Shown: positions 43,258 to 51,305 of the stretch, piece by piece | Position numbering within the stretch: position 1 is the first letter of the stretch | How the letters are laid out: every line of letters starts with the position of its first letter | From: Rubrivivax albus | Lineage (GTDB): Bacteria; Pseudomonadota; Gammaproteobacteria; Burkholderiales; Burkholderiaceae_C | Direction of reading: 5' to 3' | NCBI RefSeq assembly: GCF_004016515.1 | Contig: NZ_SACT01000008.1 | Location: 62,001-126,000 of the forward strand | DNA length: 64,000 nt | The notes under the pieces: model-generated | What the model was told of the DNA's origin: nothing | The model's database searches: none | The model's input: the letters and a program-made list of their open reading frames with translations, nothing else | Program-made: the position numbers and the translations under genes

Positions 43258-45414
43258 TCAGGCGGCCGCGTGGGCGGCGAAGGTGTCGATGCCGGCCGCC
43301 AGCAGCGCCGGCGACAGGCCGTGGGCCCAGGCGGCGGCCACGGCGGGCAGCAGCACGGCGGCGGGCAGCGCAGGAGGGGCGTGCAGGCGCAGCGGGCGTT
43401 CGGCCGTGCCTTCGCACAGCCAGAGTGTGCTGCCGTCGTGGCGCAGCGCGCGGCCGCCGGCGGCGCGGTGCGCGGCTAGGGGGGGCGGATCGGTGGCGTA
43501 GAGCACCACACTGCCGTCGCAGAACTCGGCCAGCGCCGCGACCGCAGGGTCGTCGGCGTTGAGCACGCCGGCGCCGTCGGCCAGCACCACGTCCAGCTGC
43601 GTGCGCAGCACGCGCGGCATCTGGTCGGGCTCGTGGATGTCGTGGCGCGCCAGCGTCTCGGCGCCGCCCAGGTCCGTCACCACGCCGATGCGGCAGCGGT
43701 CGTAGGCCAGGCCCTGGTCCAGGATGGTGGCCGCGCCGTTCTCGAACACGGCGCAGTCCACCTCGCGGCTGACCAGCAGGCGCTGGGCCACCGCGCTGTC
43801 GGTGGCGTCCAGGGCGTCGATGCAGCGCCCGCCCAGGAACAAGCCGTCGCGGCAGGCCAGACCCACGGCGTGGCCGGCCAGCTGCAGCAGCCAGGCCGTC
43901 AGCCGCGCCACGGCCGTGCTTTCCACGCTGCCGGCGATGCCCACCAGCGGGATGCGGCCGTCGGCAGTTTCCGCGTCCTTGGGAAACAGGTGCTCGACGA
44001 TGGCGTGGCCCACGGCGCGCGGGTGGCCGACCGCCGGCTTCAGGTGCGCCAGCAGCCCCGGCCCGGCGTTGACCTCGACGATGGCACCGCCCTGCGCCGC
44101 CAGCGGGCGGCCGATGTCCTCGGCCACCAGGTCCACGCCGGCGATGTCCAGGCCCACGGTGCGCACGGCGAGCTCCACCACCCGCGCCACCTCGGGGTGG
44201 ACCTCGTCGGTGCAGTCGATCGAGACATTGCCGTTGCGCTGGATCAGCACGCGCCGGCCGGCGGCCGGCACGTCATCGGGCGTCAGGCCCTGGCGCGCCA
44301 GGTCGGCCAGGATCACGCCGTCGTCGGCCGGCTTCAGGCGCGCCAGCGGATGGTCCTCGGTCTCGCCGCGGCGCGGGTCGGTGTTGATCTGCGCGTCCAC
44401 CAGCGCCGTCACGCTGTGCGTGCCGTCGCCGGTGACCCAGGCGGTCTCGCCGCGCGCAGCGGCCACCACGCGGCCGGCCACCACCAGCAGGCGGTGCTCG
44501 TCGCCGGGCACGTGGCGCTCCACCAGCACCTCGCTGCCATGGCGGTCGGCCACCACCCAGGCGGCTTCCACCTGCTCGCGCGTGCGCAGGTCCAGCGTCA
44601 CGCCACGGCCGTGGTTGCCGTCGGCCGGCTTCACCACCACCGGCAGGCCGATGTCCTCGGCCGCTTCCCAGGCCTCGGCCGGCGTGGCCGCCACCTGGCC
44701 TTCGGGCACCGGCACGCCCACCTCGGCCAGCAGGCGCTTGGTGAGGTCCTTGTCGCCGGCAATGCCTTCGGCAATGGCGCTGGTGCGGTCGGTCTCGGCC
44801 GTCCAGATGCGGTGCTGGCGCCGGCCGTGGCCCAGCTGCACCAGGTTGCCGTCGTTCAGGCGGATGTGCGGGATGCCACGCTCGGTGGCGCAAGCCACGA
44901 TGTGGGCGGTGCTGGGGCCCAGGTAGGCGTCGTCGATGGCGTCGCGCACGGTCTTCACCGCCGCAGCCACGTCCACCGGGCGCTGGTCGTTCACCAGCTT
45001 CATCAGCAGCTTGTGTCCCTGCGTGAGCGCGGCGCGCGCCACCACGGCGTCGCGGGCGCGGAAGACCATGCGGTAGACGCCGCGCTGCGAGGTGCTGCGC
45101 GTCTGGCCGAAACCGGTGGGCATGCCGGCCAGGTTGAGCAGCTCGATCACCACGTGCTCCAGCACATGGCCCAGCCAGGTGCCCTCGCGCAGCCGCTGGC
45201 CGAAGCCACCGGCCTCGCCGACGCCGCAGTGGTGCTCGGCCAGCGCCGGCAGCGCCGTGGTCAGGCGGTCGACAAATCCGGGCAGCTTGTCGGAGGGCCA
45301 GTCCTCCAGCACCCCCAGGTCCAGCCAGACCTCGAGCGCGGACCGGTAGGTCCACAGGTTGGGGCCGCGCAGGAAGGTCACCCGCAGCAGGCGGATGTCG
45401 TCGAAGACAGTCAT
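43258..45414 (-). CDS. cphA2: second cyanophycin synthetase-like protein (CphA2/CphA' type) with degenerate Mur-ligase P-loop
   Basis: A 718-aa paralogue of the neighbouring CphA. The N-terminal and ATP-grasp domains are complete (RVTFLRGPNLWTYRSALEVW, AEGIAGDKDLTKRLLAEVGVPVPEG, VVVKPADGNHGRGVTLDL), but the Mur-ligase domain is shortened and its P-loop, GTNGKT in CphA1, reads GSVESTA (residues 495-501), without the catalytic Lys-Thr/Ser. It should therefore not carry out the Arg-adding ATP step. In cyanobacteria CphA2 with such a domain polymerises beta-Asp-Arg dipeptides; the same role, or a helper role with CphA1, is plausible here. It is first in the operon and is divergent from the ABC transporter gene. 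Confidence 0.88.
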   Translation of the reverse strand: MTVFDDIRLLRVTFLRGPNLWTYRSALEVWLDLGVLEDWPSDKLPGFVDRLTTALPALAEHHCGVGEAGGFGQRLREGTWLGHVLEHVVIELLNLAGMPTGFGQTRSTSQRGVYRMVFRARDAVVARAALTQGHKLLMKLVNDQRPVDVAAAVKTVRDAIDDAYLGPSTAHIVACATERGIPHIRLNDGNLVQLGHGRRQHRIWTAETDRTSAIAEGIAGDKDLTKRLLAEVGVPVPEGQVAATPAEAWEAAEDIGLPVVVKPADGNHGRGVTLDLRTREQVEAAWVVADRHGSEVLVERHVPGDEHRLLVVAGRVVAAARGETAWVTGDGTHSVTALVDAQINTDPRRGETEDHPLARLKPADDGVILADLARQGLTPDDVPAAGRRVLIQRNGNVSIDCTDEVHPEVARVVELAVRTVGLDIAGVDLVAEDIGRPLAAQGGAIVEVNAGPGLLAHLKPAVGHPRAVGHAIVEHLFPKDAETADGRIPLVGIAGSVESTAVARLTAWLLQLAGHAVGLACRDGLFLGGRCIDALDATDSAVAQRLLVSREVDCAVFENGAATILDQGLAYDRCRIGVVTDLGGAETLARHDIHEPDQMPRVLRTQLDVVLADGAGVLNADDPAVAALAEFCDGSVVLYATDPPPLAAHRAAGGRALRHDGSTLWLCEGTAERPLRLHAPPALPAAVLLPAVAAAWAHGLSPALLAAGIDTFAAHAAA

Positions 45415-45506
45415 CTTGTCGGTGCGGTCTGGCGCCGCGGTTCGGGGACGGAAGCGGACGGGATTCTGCGCCTTTGCCGGGCGTGCCGTACGAGACGGTC
45501 GCTGCC

Positions 45507-45536
45507 GTCAACGGCTTCGCCGCAGCCGCCGTTGAC
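45507..45536. promoter_or_regulatory. perfect 9-bp dyad in the cyanophycin divergent promoter region
   Basis: GTCAACGGC, a 12-nt spacer, and GCCGTTGAC form a perfect inverted repeat in the 176-nt gap between the cphA2-cphA operon and the ABC transporter gene. The position fits a shared operator for both directions. The regulator is unknown; no regulator gene is adjacent. Confidence 0.5.
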
Positions 45537-45590
45537 CGCGCGCGCAAGACCGTGGCTTGCGCCACAATCCGCCGCCCACCGCCCCGCCCC

Positions 45591-47759
45591 ATGACCGCCA
45601 CCGCGCCCGCCGAACCCGTCCTCGAAGCCGGCGAGACCCTCCGCGCGCGGGTGGCGCTGGACCTGTCGCCGGACGGGCGCTTCGCCACCGGCGAACTCTG
45701 CTTGACCGACCGCCGCCTGCTGGCGCGCGACGGCGGCCGCGACGGCTGGCAGGTCTGGCCGCTGCGCCCCGACCTGACCCTGCAGCACGCCGACAGCGGC
45801 GGCCTGGCGCAGCTGTCGCTGCACGACGCCCACGGCCGGCTGGCGCTGTGGCGCTTCACGCTGGCGGCCAACCCACCAGCGCTGGCGCTGCTGCAGGCCT
45901 TCGAGCGCGCGCAGCGCCGCCTGGCGTCACCGCCCGCCGGCGACGAGGAAGAACCGGCCGCCGCCGACGACGACTTCGCCGCCGAACCGCCGGAGCGCCC
46001 GTCCACCTGGGTGCTGCTGCGCCTGTGGCGCTTTGCCCGCCCCTACCAGGGCCAGCTGGCCGCCGGCTTTGCGCTCACGCTGGGTGCCACCGGCGCGGCG
46101 CTGGTGCCGCCCTACCTGACCATCCCGCTGATGGACGACGTGCTGATCCCGTTCCAGAACGGGCAGGCCATCGACCCGATGCTGGTGGCGCTGCTCCTGG
46201 GCGGGCTGCTGCTGTCGGCGCTGGCCGCCTGGGGCCTGGGCTGGGCCAAGACCTGGCTGCTGGCGCTGGTGAGCGAGCGCATCAGCGCCGACCTGCGCAC
46301 CGCCACCTTCGAGCACCTGCTGCACCTGAGCCTGGACTACTTCGGCGCCAAGCGCACCGGCGACCTGATCTCGCGCATCGGCAGCGAGACCGATCGCATC
46401 AGCGTCTACCTGTCGCTGCACGCGCTGGACTTCGCCACCGACGTGCTGATGATCGGCATGACCGCGGCCATCCTCTTCAGCATCGACCCGGCGCTGGCCC
46501 TGGTCACGCTGCTGCCGCTGCCCTTCATCGCCTGGCTGATCCACCTGGTGCGCGACCGCCTGCGCACCGGCTTCGAGAAGATCGACCGCGTCTGGGGCGA
46601 GGTCACCAGCGTGCTGGCCGACACCATCCCCGGCATCCGCGTGGTCAAGGCCTTCGCGCAGGAGAAGCGCGAGGCGCAGCGCTTCCGCGAGGCCAACGCG
46701 CACAACCTGGCCATCAACGACCGGCTCAACAAGACCTGGAGCCTGTTCTCGCCCACGGTGGCGCTGATGACGGAGATCGGCCTGCTGGTGGTCTGGGGCT
46801 TCGGCATCTGGCTGGTCAGCCGCGGCCAGGTGACGGTGGGCGTACTCACCGCCTTCATCGCCTACATCGGCCGTTTCTACGGGCGGCTGGATTCGATGAG
46901 CCGCATCGTCTCGGTGACGCAGAAGGCCGCGGCCGGTGCCAAGCGCATCTTCGACATCCTGGACCACCACAGCAACGTGCCGGAGCCGGCGCAGCCGATG
47001 CCCGTGGGTCATCTGAAGGGCGAGATCGCGCTGCAGGGCGTGGGCTTCCGCTACGGCCCGCGCGCGGTGATCCGCAACCTGGACCTGACCATCCGCCCCG
47101 GCGAAATGATCGGCCTGGTGGGCCACAGCGGCTCGGGCAAGAGCACGCTGGTGAACCTGATCTGCCGCTTCTACGACGTGACCGAGGGCCGCATCACCGC
47201 CGACGGCACCGACCTGCGCCGCTTCGCGCTGGCCGACTGGCGGCGCCACATCGGCGTGGTGCTGCAGGAGCCGTTCCTGTTCTTCGGCACCATCGCCGAG
47301 AACATCGCCTACGGCAAGCCCGGCGCCACGCGCGCCGAGATCGTGGCCGCCGCCCGCGCCGCGCACGCGCACGAGTTCATCCTGCGCCTGCCGCACGGCT
47401 ACGACAGCGTGGTCGGCGAGCGCGGCCAGGGCCTGAGCGGCGGCGAACGGCAGCGCATCAGCATCGCGCGCGCGCTGCTGATCGACCCGCGCATCCTTAT
47501 CCTGGACGAAGCCACGTCGTCGGTGGACACCGAGACCGAGGGCGAGATCCAGAAGGCGCTGGACAACCTGGTGCAGGGCCGCACGACGATCGCCGTGGCA
47601 CACCGGCTGTCCACGCTCAAGCGCGCCGACCGGCTGGTGGTGATGGACCGCGGCCGCATCGTCGAGACCGGCACCCACGACGAACTGCTGGCACGCCAAG
47701 GCGCCTACTGGCGGCTGCACGAAGCGCAGCAGCAGCGCCACACGGGCCTGGGGGAATGA
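45591..47759 (+). CDS. cyanophycin-metabolism-associated ABC transporter (fused exporter type)
   Basis: A 722-aa half-transporter of the ABCB/exporter class. Unusually it begins with an about 130-residue non-membrane domain (LRARVALDLSPDGRFATGELCLTDRRLLARDGG..., PH-like beta fold), then six helices (from about residue 150; SLDYFGAKRTGDLISRIGSETDRISVYL in the coupling region), and an ATPase with Walker A GHSGSGKST at 511-519, signature LSGGERQR near 615, and Walker B ILILDEATSSVDTETEG. ATG 45591 starts it. The pairing with a DUF1854 gene beside cphA is a recognised association in Burkholderiales, but what is moved is unknown. Overlaps the next gene. Confidence 0.87.
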   Translation: MTATAPAEPVLEAGETLRARVALDLSPDGRFATGELCLTDRRLLARDGGRDGWQVWPLRPDLTLQHADSGGLAQLSLHDAHGRLALWRFTLAANPPALALLQAFERAQRRLASPPAGDEEEPAAADDDFAAEPPERPSTWVLLRLWRFARPYQGQLAAGFALTLGATGAALVPPYLTIPLMDDVLIPFQNGQAIDPMLVALLLGGLLLSALAAWGLGWAKTWLLALVSERISADLRTATFEHLLHLSLDYFGAKRTGDLISRIGSETDRISVYLSLHALDFATDVLMIGMTAAILFSIDPALALVTLLPLPFIAWLIHLVRDRLRTGFEKIDRVWGEVTSVLADTIPGIRVVKAFAQEKREAQRFREANAHNLAINDRLNKTWSLFSPTVALMTEIGLLVVWGFGIWLVSRGQVTVGVLTAFIAYIGRFYGRLDSMSRIVSVTQKAAAGAKRIFDILDHHSNVPEPAQPMPVGHLKGEIALQGVGFRYGPRAVIRNLDLTIRPGEMIGLVGHSGSGKSTLVNLICRFYDVTEGRITADGTDLRRFALADWRRHIGVVLQEPFLFFGTIAENIAYGKPGATRAEIVAAARAAHAHEFILRLPHGYDSVVGERGQGLSGGERQRISIARALLIDPRILILDEATSSVDTETEGEIQKALDNLVQGRTTIAVAHRLSTLKRADRLVVMDRGRIVETGTHDELLARQGAYWRLHEAQQQRHTGLGE

Positions 47760-48223
47760 TGGGCACGCCGACGCTCGAACGCGACGCGCACGGCCGCCTG
47801 CTGCTGACGCTGGCCGACGGCACGCGCCACGAGGACGTGCACCCGGTGCGGGCTTTCCCGCTGTCGGACGCCGCTGGCGCGCTGTCGCTGGTGGGGCCCG
47901 ACGGCCACGAGCGGCTGTGGATCGACGACCCGGCCGCGCTGCCGCCGCCGATGCGCGCGCTGCTCGACGCGGAACTGGCCGCGCGCAGCTTCATGCCGTC
48001 CATCGAGGCCATCGTGGCCGTGTCCACCTTCACGACACCCAGCGACTGGACGGTGGACACCGACCGCGGCCGGCACACCCTGGTGCTGGGCGGCGAGGAG
48101 GACATCCGCCGCCTGCCCGACGGCCGGCTGCTGGTGACCGACCGCCACGGCATCGCCTACGTGATCGCAACGCCGGCCGCGCTGGACCGGCGCTCCCGGC
48201 GGCTGCTGGAGCGGTTTCTCTAG
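47756..48223 (+). CDS. DUF1854-family protein, cyanophycin-associated
   Basis: A 155-aa soluble protein of the DUF1854 family: LADGTRHEDVHPVRAFPLSD, DPAALPPPMRALLDAELAARSFMPSIEAI, and SDWTVDTDRGRHTLVLGGEEDIRRLPDGRLLVTDRHGIAYVI. Its ATG overlaps the transporter stop (ATGA at 47756-47759), so it is made together with the transporter. The second half resembles the PH-like domain of that transporter. Role unknown; a regulatory or cargo-adapter role for the ABC protein is inference. Confidence 0.87.
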   Translation: MMGTPTLERDAHGRLLLTLADGTRHEDVHPVRAFPLSDAAGALSLVGPDGHERLWIDDPAALPPPMRALLDAELAARSFMPSIEAIVAVSTFTTPSDWTVDTDRGRHTLVLGGEEDIRRLPDGRLLVTDRHGIAYVIATPAALDRRSRRLLERFL

Positions 48224-48229
48224 GCGGAC

Positions 48230-48619
48230 CTACAGGTCCTGCCCCACGTCGATGCGGTTGCCGTCCGGATCGGCGAAGACGAAGCAGCGCAGGCCGAAGT
48301 CGGCGTCGCGCAGCGCCTTGACGATGCGCACGCCGTGCGCGCTCAGGTGCTCGAACAGCGCCGCGGCATCGTCCACCATCAGGTGCGCCACGTTTTGCAC
48401 CGTGGCCTTGTGCGTCTTCAGCAGCGACAGGTGCAGCTCGGCGCCGTCACGCTCGAGGATGACGAAGCCCACCGGCAAGCCGTTCTCGAAGACCTTCTGG
48501 AAGCCGAGCACCTCGGTGTAGAAGCGCAGCGCGCGCGGCATGTCGCCGACCGACACGGTGGGTGCCATGCGGCCGAAGCGCACAACGGGCGGGCGGGCTG
48601 GGGGTGAAGATGAGGACAT
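48230..48619 (-). CDS. VOC (glyoxalase/bleomycin-resistance) family protein
   Basis: A 129-aa VOC-fold protein: APTVSVGDMPRALRFYTEVLGFQKVFENG, DGAELHLSLLKTH, LMVDDAAALFEHLSAHGVRI and FVFADPDGNRIDVGQ. The spacing matches bleomycin-resistance-like proteins. ATG 48619 follows GGGAG. It is convergent with the DUF1854 gene (6-nt gap) and a large palindrome lies 100 nt upstream of its start. Confidence 0.85.
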   Translation of the reverse strand: MSSSSPPARPPVVRFGRMAPTVSVGDMPRALRFYTEVLGFQKVFENGLPVGFVILERDGAELHLSLLKTHKATVQNVAHLMVDDAAALFEHLSAHGVRIVKALRDADFGLRCFVFADPDGNRIDVGQDL

Positions 48620-48718
48620 GGGTCGCTCCCACTTCGATGAAGCGCGGCGAAGAAGGGCGGGGCGGGGCCCGAAAACCCGGCGCGGCTTCAGAAAGCGCAG
48701 CGGTGTGCGCATGGCCTG

Positions 48719-48879
48719 AGAGGGTGAGAGCCCATCCCGCACGCCCGCTCATCCGCGCCAAACGGCCCGACTCGTCGTTGCAAATGCTCGCCATAGCCCG
48801 AGCTATGGCTGCGCTTTGCGCCTAGATTCGGACCGTTTGGCGCGTCTGCTCGGGCATGCTGGATGACCTCTCACCCTCT
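48719..48879. repeat. 161-nt near-perfect palindrome (long hairpin element) in a divergent intergenic region
   Basis: The two arms (48719-48797 and 48802-48879) are inverted copies with roughly 75-80% identity along about 78 bp. Perfect blocks include AGAGGGTGAGAG/CTCTCACCCTCT at the ends, CGCGCCAAACGG/CCGTTTGGCGCG in the middle and GCCATAGC/GCTATGGC around the CCGA loop at the centre. It lies between the divergent VOC and glycosyltransferase genes. No T-run follows either end, so it is not a simple terminator. The rest of the 318-nt gap has no gene. It may be a mobile palindromic repeat, a structured RNA or a regulatory cruciform. Confidence 0.8.
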
Positions 48880-48937
48880 GAAACGAGTATAGAAGTCCGG
48901 CGGCGAAAGAACCGCGCCTGCCACACGACAATGGGGC

Positions 48938-49618
48938 GTGCCCGACACCCCGCGCCTGTCCATCGTCGTGCCGATGCTCGATGAAGCCGGGCAGATCGGC
49001 GCGCTGCTGGCGTCCCTGTCGCCGCTGCGCGCGCAGGGCGTCGAGGTGATCGTCGTCGATGGCGGCAGCCGCGACGACAGCGTGGCGGCGGCCCAGGGCC
49101 ACGCCGATGCCGTGCTGAAGGGGCAGCGCGGCCGCGCGCGCCAGATGAACCATGGCGCGGCCCAGGCGCGTGGGGCCGTGCTGCTGTTCCTGCACGCGGA
49201 CACGCGGCTGCCGCCCGATGCCCTGGCGGCGGTGCAGCAGGCGTTGGTGCGCCGGGTCTGGGGCCGCTTCGACGTGCGCATCGTGGGCCACAGCGCGATG
49301 CTGCCGGTCGTCGCGGCGTTGATGAACCTGCGCTCGCGGCTCACGGGCATCGCGACCGGCGACCAGGCCCTCTTCGTGCGGCGGGAAGCCTTTGACGCCG
49401 TCGGCGGCTTCCCGGACCAGCCCTTGATGGAGGACATCGAACTCTCGCGCCGCCTGCGTGCCCTCGGCCGCCCGGCCTGCCTGCGCGCGCGCGTGGCGAC
49501 CTCCGGCCGCCGCTGGGACACCCGTGGCGCCTGGCGCACGATCTGGCTGATGTGGCGGCTGCGCTGGCGTTACTGGCGCGGCGCCGCGCCCGACGTGCTG
49601 GCGCGCGACTACCGCTGA
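48938..49618 (+). CDS. glycosyltransferase family 2, rSAM/selenodomain-associated transferase 2 type (TIGR04283)
   Basis: A 226-aa GT-A glycosyltransferase: LSIVVPMLDEAGQIGALLASL, VEVIVVDGGSRDDSVAAAQG, the LLFLHADTRLPPDAL motif with the metal-binding D-x-D position, GDQALFVRREAFDAVGGFP and LMEDIELSRRLRALGRP. This family accompanies radical-SAM/selenodomain genes in arsenosugar-type clusters. The GTG at 48938 starts right before the conserved strand. Its stop shares one base with the next ATG. The expected radical-SAM partner is not in the window. Confidence 0.85.
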   Translation: MPDTPRLSIVVPMLDEAGQIGALLASLSPLRAQGVEVIVVDGGSRDDSVAAAQGHADAVLKGQRGRARQMNHGAAQARGAVLLFLHADTRLPPDALAAVQQALVRRVWGRFDVRIVGHSAMLPVVAALMNLRSRLTGIATGDQALFVRREAFDAVGGFPDQPLMEDIELSRRLRALGRPACLRARVATSGRRWDTRGAWRTIWLMWRLRWRYWRGAAPDVLARDYR

Positions 49619-50256
49619 TGCGCTGCGCCGTGGTGGTGATGGCCAAGGCGCCGGTGCCGGGACAGGCCAAGACGCGGCTGATCCCGGCGCTCGGTGCGGA
49701 CGGTGCGGCCCGGGTCGCGGCCGCGGGACTGGATGCGACGCTGGCCGCGGCCCGCGACGCGGCGCTGGGGCCGGTGCTGCTGGCTGCGGCGCCGCACGCG
49801 CGACACCCGGCGCTGCAGCGCTGGGCCGGCCAGGTCGACACCGTCGACCAGCCCGAGGCCGACCTGGGCGCGCGCATGCAGGCTGCCGTGCAGGCCGGCC
49901 TGTCCCTAGCCGAGGCCGCGCTGGTGGTCGGCACCGATGCCCCGGCACTGGACGCGGCGCGGCTGCGCGAGGCCGCCGCTGCGCTGCAGCGGGCCCCGGT
50001 GGTGCTCGTGCCGACCTTCGACGGCGGCTACGTGGGCGTGGGCGTGCATGGCGACGCCTGGCGACGGCAAGGCGCGTTGCGCGGCGCGCTCTTCGACCCG
50101 CTGCCCTGGAGCACGCCGGCCGTGCTGTCGGCCACGCAGGCGCGGCTGGCGGCCTGCGGCGTGACGCCGGCGCTGCTGCCGCCGGTGCACGACATCGACA
50201 CCCCCGACGACCTGGCCTGGCTGCCAGCGCACTGGCAGCGGGACACCCCGCGATGA
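49618..50256 (+). CDS. rSAM/selenodomain-associated transferase 1-type nucleotidyl/glycosyl transferase (TIGR04282)
   Basis: A 212-aa GT-A-like protein: MRCAVVVMAKAPVPGQAKTRLIPALG (KTR nucleotide-binding start), VVGTDAPALDAARLREAAAAL, PTFDGGYVGVGV and a VHDIDTPDDLAWL ending typical of DUF2064/TIGR04282. ATG 49618 overlaps the previous stop by one base and the next gene starts inside its own stop (ATGA), so three genes are tightly coupled. Together with the preceding gene it may build a sugar moiety; substrate unknown. Confidence 0.87.
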   Translation: MRCAVVVMAKAPVPGQAKTRLIPALGADGAARVAAAGLDATLAAARDAALGPVLLAAAPHARHPALQRWAGQVDTVDQPEADLGARMQAAVQAGLSLAEAALVVGTDAPALDAARLREAAAALQRAPVVLVPTFDGGYVGVGVHGDAWRRQGALRGALFDPLPWSTPAVLSATQARLAACGVTPALLPPVHDIDTPDDLAWLPAHWQRDTPR

Positions 50257-51302
50257 ACGACCCACTGATCGATGCGCTGCGAGCCGCGTTGCCCGTCGCC
50301 GGCATCGATGTCGACGGACTCGCGCTGCAGCGCCTGCCCGACACCGGACTGGCCCACGACCACGTGCGCCTGGTCGGCCATGGCCTGCTGGCGCGCGTGC
50401 CCAAGCAGAGCCAGATGGGTCTGGCCGCGGCCGACAACCTGGCCTATCAGGCCGCCTGCTTCACACGCGCGGCCGCCGGCGGGCACGCACCGCGGTTGCA
50501 CGGCGTGCTGGCGCCGCGCCCGGGCACGCCGCTGGCGCGCGGGGCGCTGCTGGTGCAGGAGATCACCGGCCAGCCGCTGCCGCTGCCCCACGGGCTGCCG
50601 GCCCTCGTGGAGGCACTGGCCGCGCTACACAGGCTGCCGCTGCCACCCACCGCCGCACGCGCACCGCTGCTGGACCCGGCCGACCCACTGGCCGCGCTGG
50701 CCGCCGAGATCGACGCGCAGGCCGGGCACCTGGACGCTGCCGGCCTGGCGCCGGCCGCGCGCCGCGGCATCGACGGCGCGCTGACCGACTGGCAGCGCAC
50801 GCTGGCCGCGCCGGTACGGCCACCGAAGCGCCTGATCAGCTTCGACGCCCACCCGGGCAACTTCATGCTCGAGCCCGACGGCCGCGCCGTGCTGGTGGAC
50901 CTGGAGAAGGCCCGCTACGGCCCTCCGCCGCTGGACCTGGCCCACGCGACGCTCTACACCTCCACCACCTGGGACGTCGCCACCCATGCCGATCTGCCCC
51001 TGGCCGCCGTGCGCGACGCGCAGTCCCGCTGGCTCGCCGCAGTGGGTGAGCCCGATGTCTGGCGCCCGTGGCTGCTGCCGCTGCGCAACGCGATGTGGCT
51101 GTGGGCCGTGACCTGGTGCGCCAAGTGGCGCGTGCAGTCCGGCGCGGCACGGTCGGCGCGCGCCGACGGCGAGGACTGGTCCGCCGAGCGCAGCGACCCC
51201 GCGCTGGTGGCCCATGTGCGCGGCCGGGTGGACCACTACCTGTCACCGGCTGGCGTGGCGCGCGTGCTCGATGAGTTGTCGGCGCTGCGCCAGGATGGCT
51301 GA
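50253..51302 (+). CDS. aminoglycoside phosphotransferase (APH)-family kinase
   Basis: A 349-aa kinase-like protein with the APH/choline-kinase catalytic loop SFDAHPGNFML (D-x-H-x-x-N) and the metal-binding VLVDLEKARYGPPPLDLA. The N-terminal lobe is degenerate (LLARVPKQSQMGLAAADNLAYQ, few glycines). The group phosphorylates small hydroxylated molecules such as sugars or choline, not necessarily antibiotics. It is coupled to the two transferase genes by an ATGA overlap, which suggests activation of a sugar or alcohol for them. It is convergent with the next gene, 3 nt apart. Confidence 0.8.
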   Translation: MNDPLIDALRAALPVAGIDVDGLALQRLPDTGLAHDHVRLVGHGLLARVPKQSQMGLAAADNLAYQAACFTRAAAGGHAPRLHGVLAPRPGTPLARGALLVQEITGQPLPLPHGLPALVEALAALHRLPLPPTAARAPLLDPADPLAALAAEIDAQAGHLDAAGLAPAARRGIDGALTDWQRTLAAPVRPPKRLISFDAHPGNFMLEPDGRAVLVDLEKARYGPPPLDLAHATLYTSTTWDVATHADLPLAAVRDAQSRWLAAVGEPDVWRPWLLPLRNAMWLWAVTWCAKWRVQSGAARSARADGEDWSAERSDPALVAHVRGRVDHYLSPAGVARVLDELSALRQDG

Positions 51303-51305
51303 CGC

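Noticed and set aside
40497..43562. Plus-strand frame of about 1000 codons opposite cphA
   Set aside because: Same antisense effect; no recognisable domain, amino-acid composition of a shadow frame, and overlaps the well-supported cphA.
43633..45594. Plus-strand frame of about 650 codons opposite the second cyanophycin synthetase
   Set aside because: Shadow frame with H/R/A/G/V-rich product; the minus-strand gene has full domain support.
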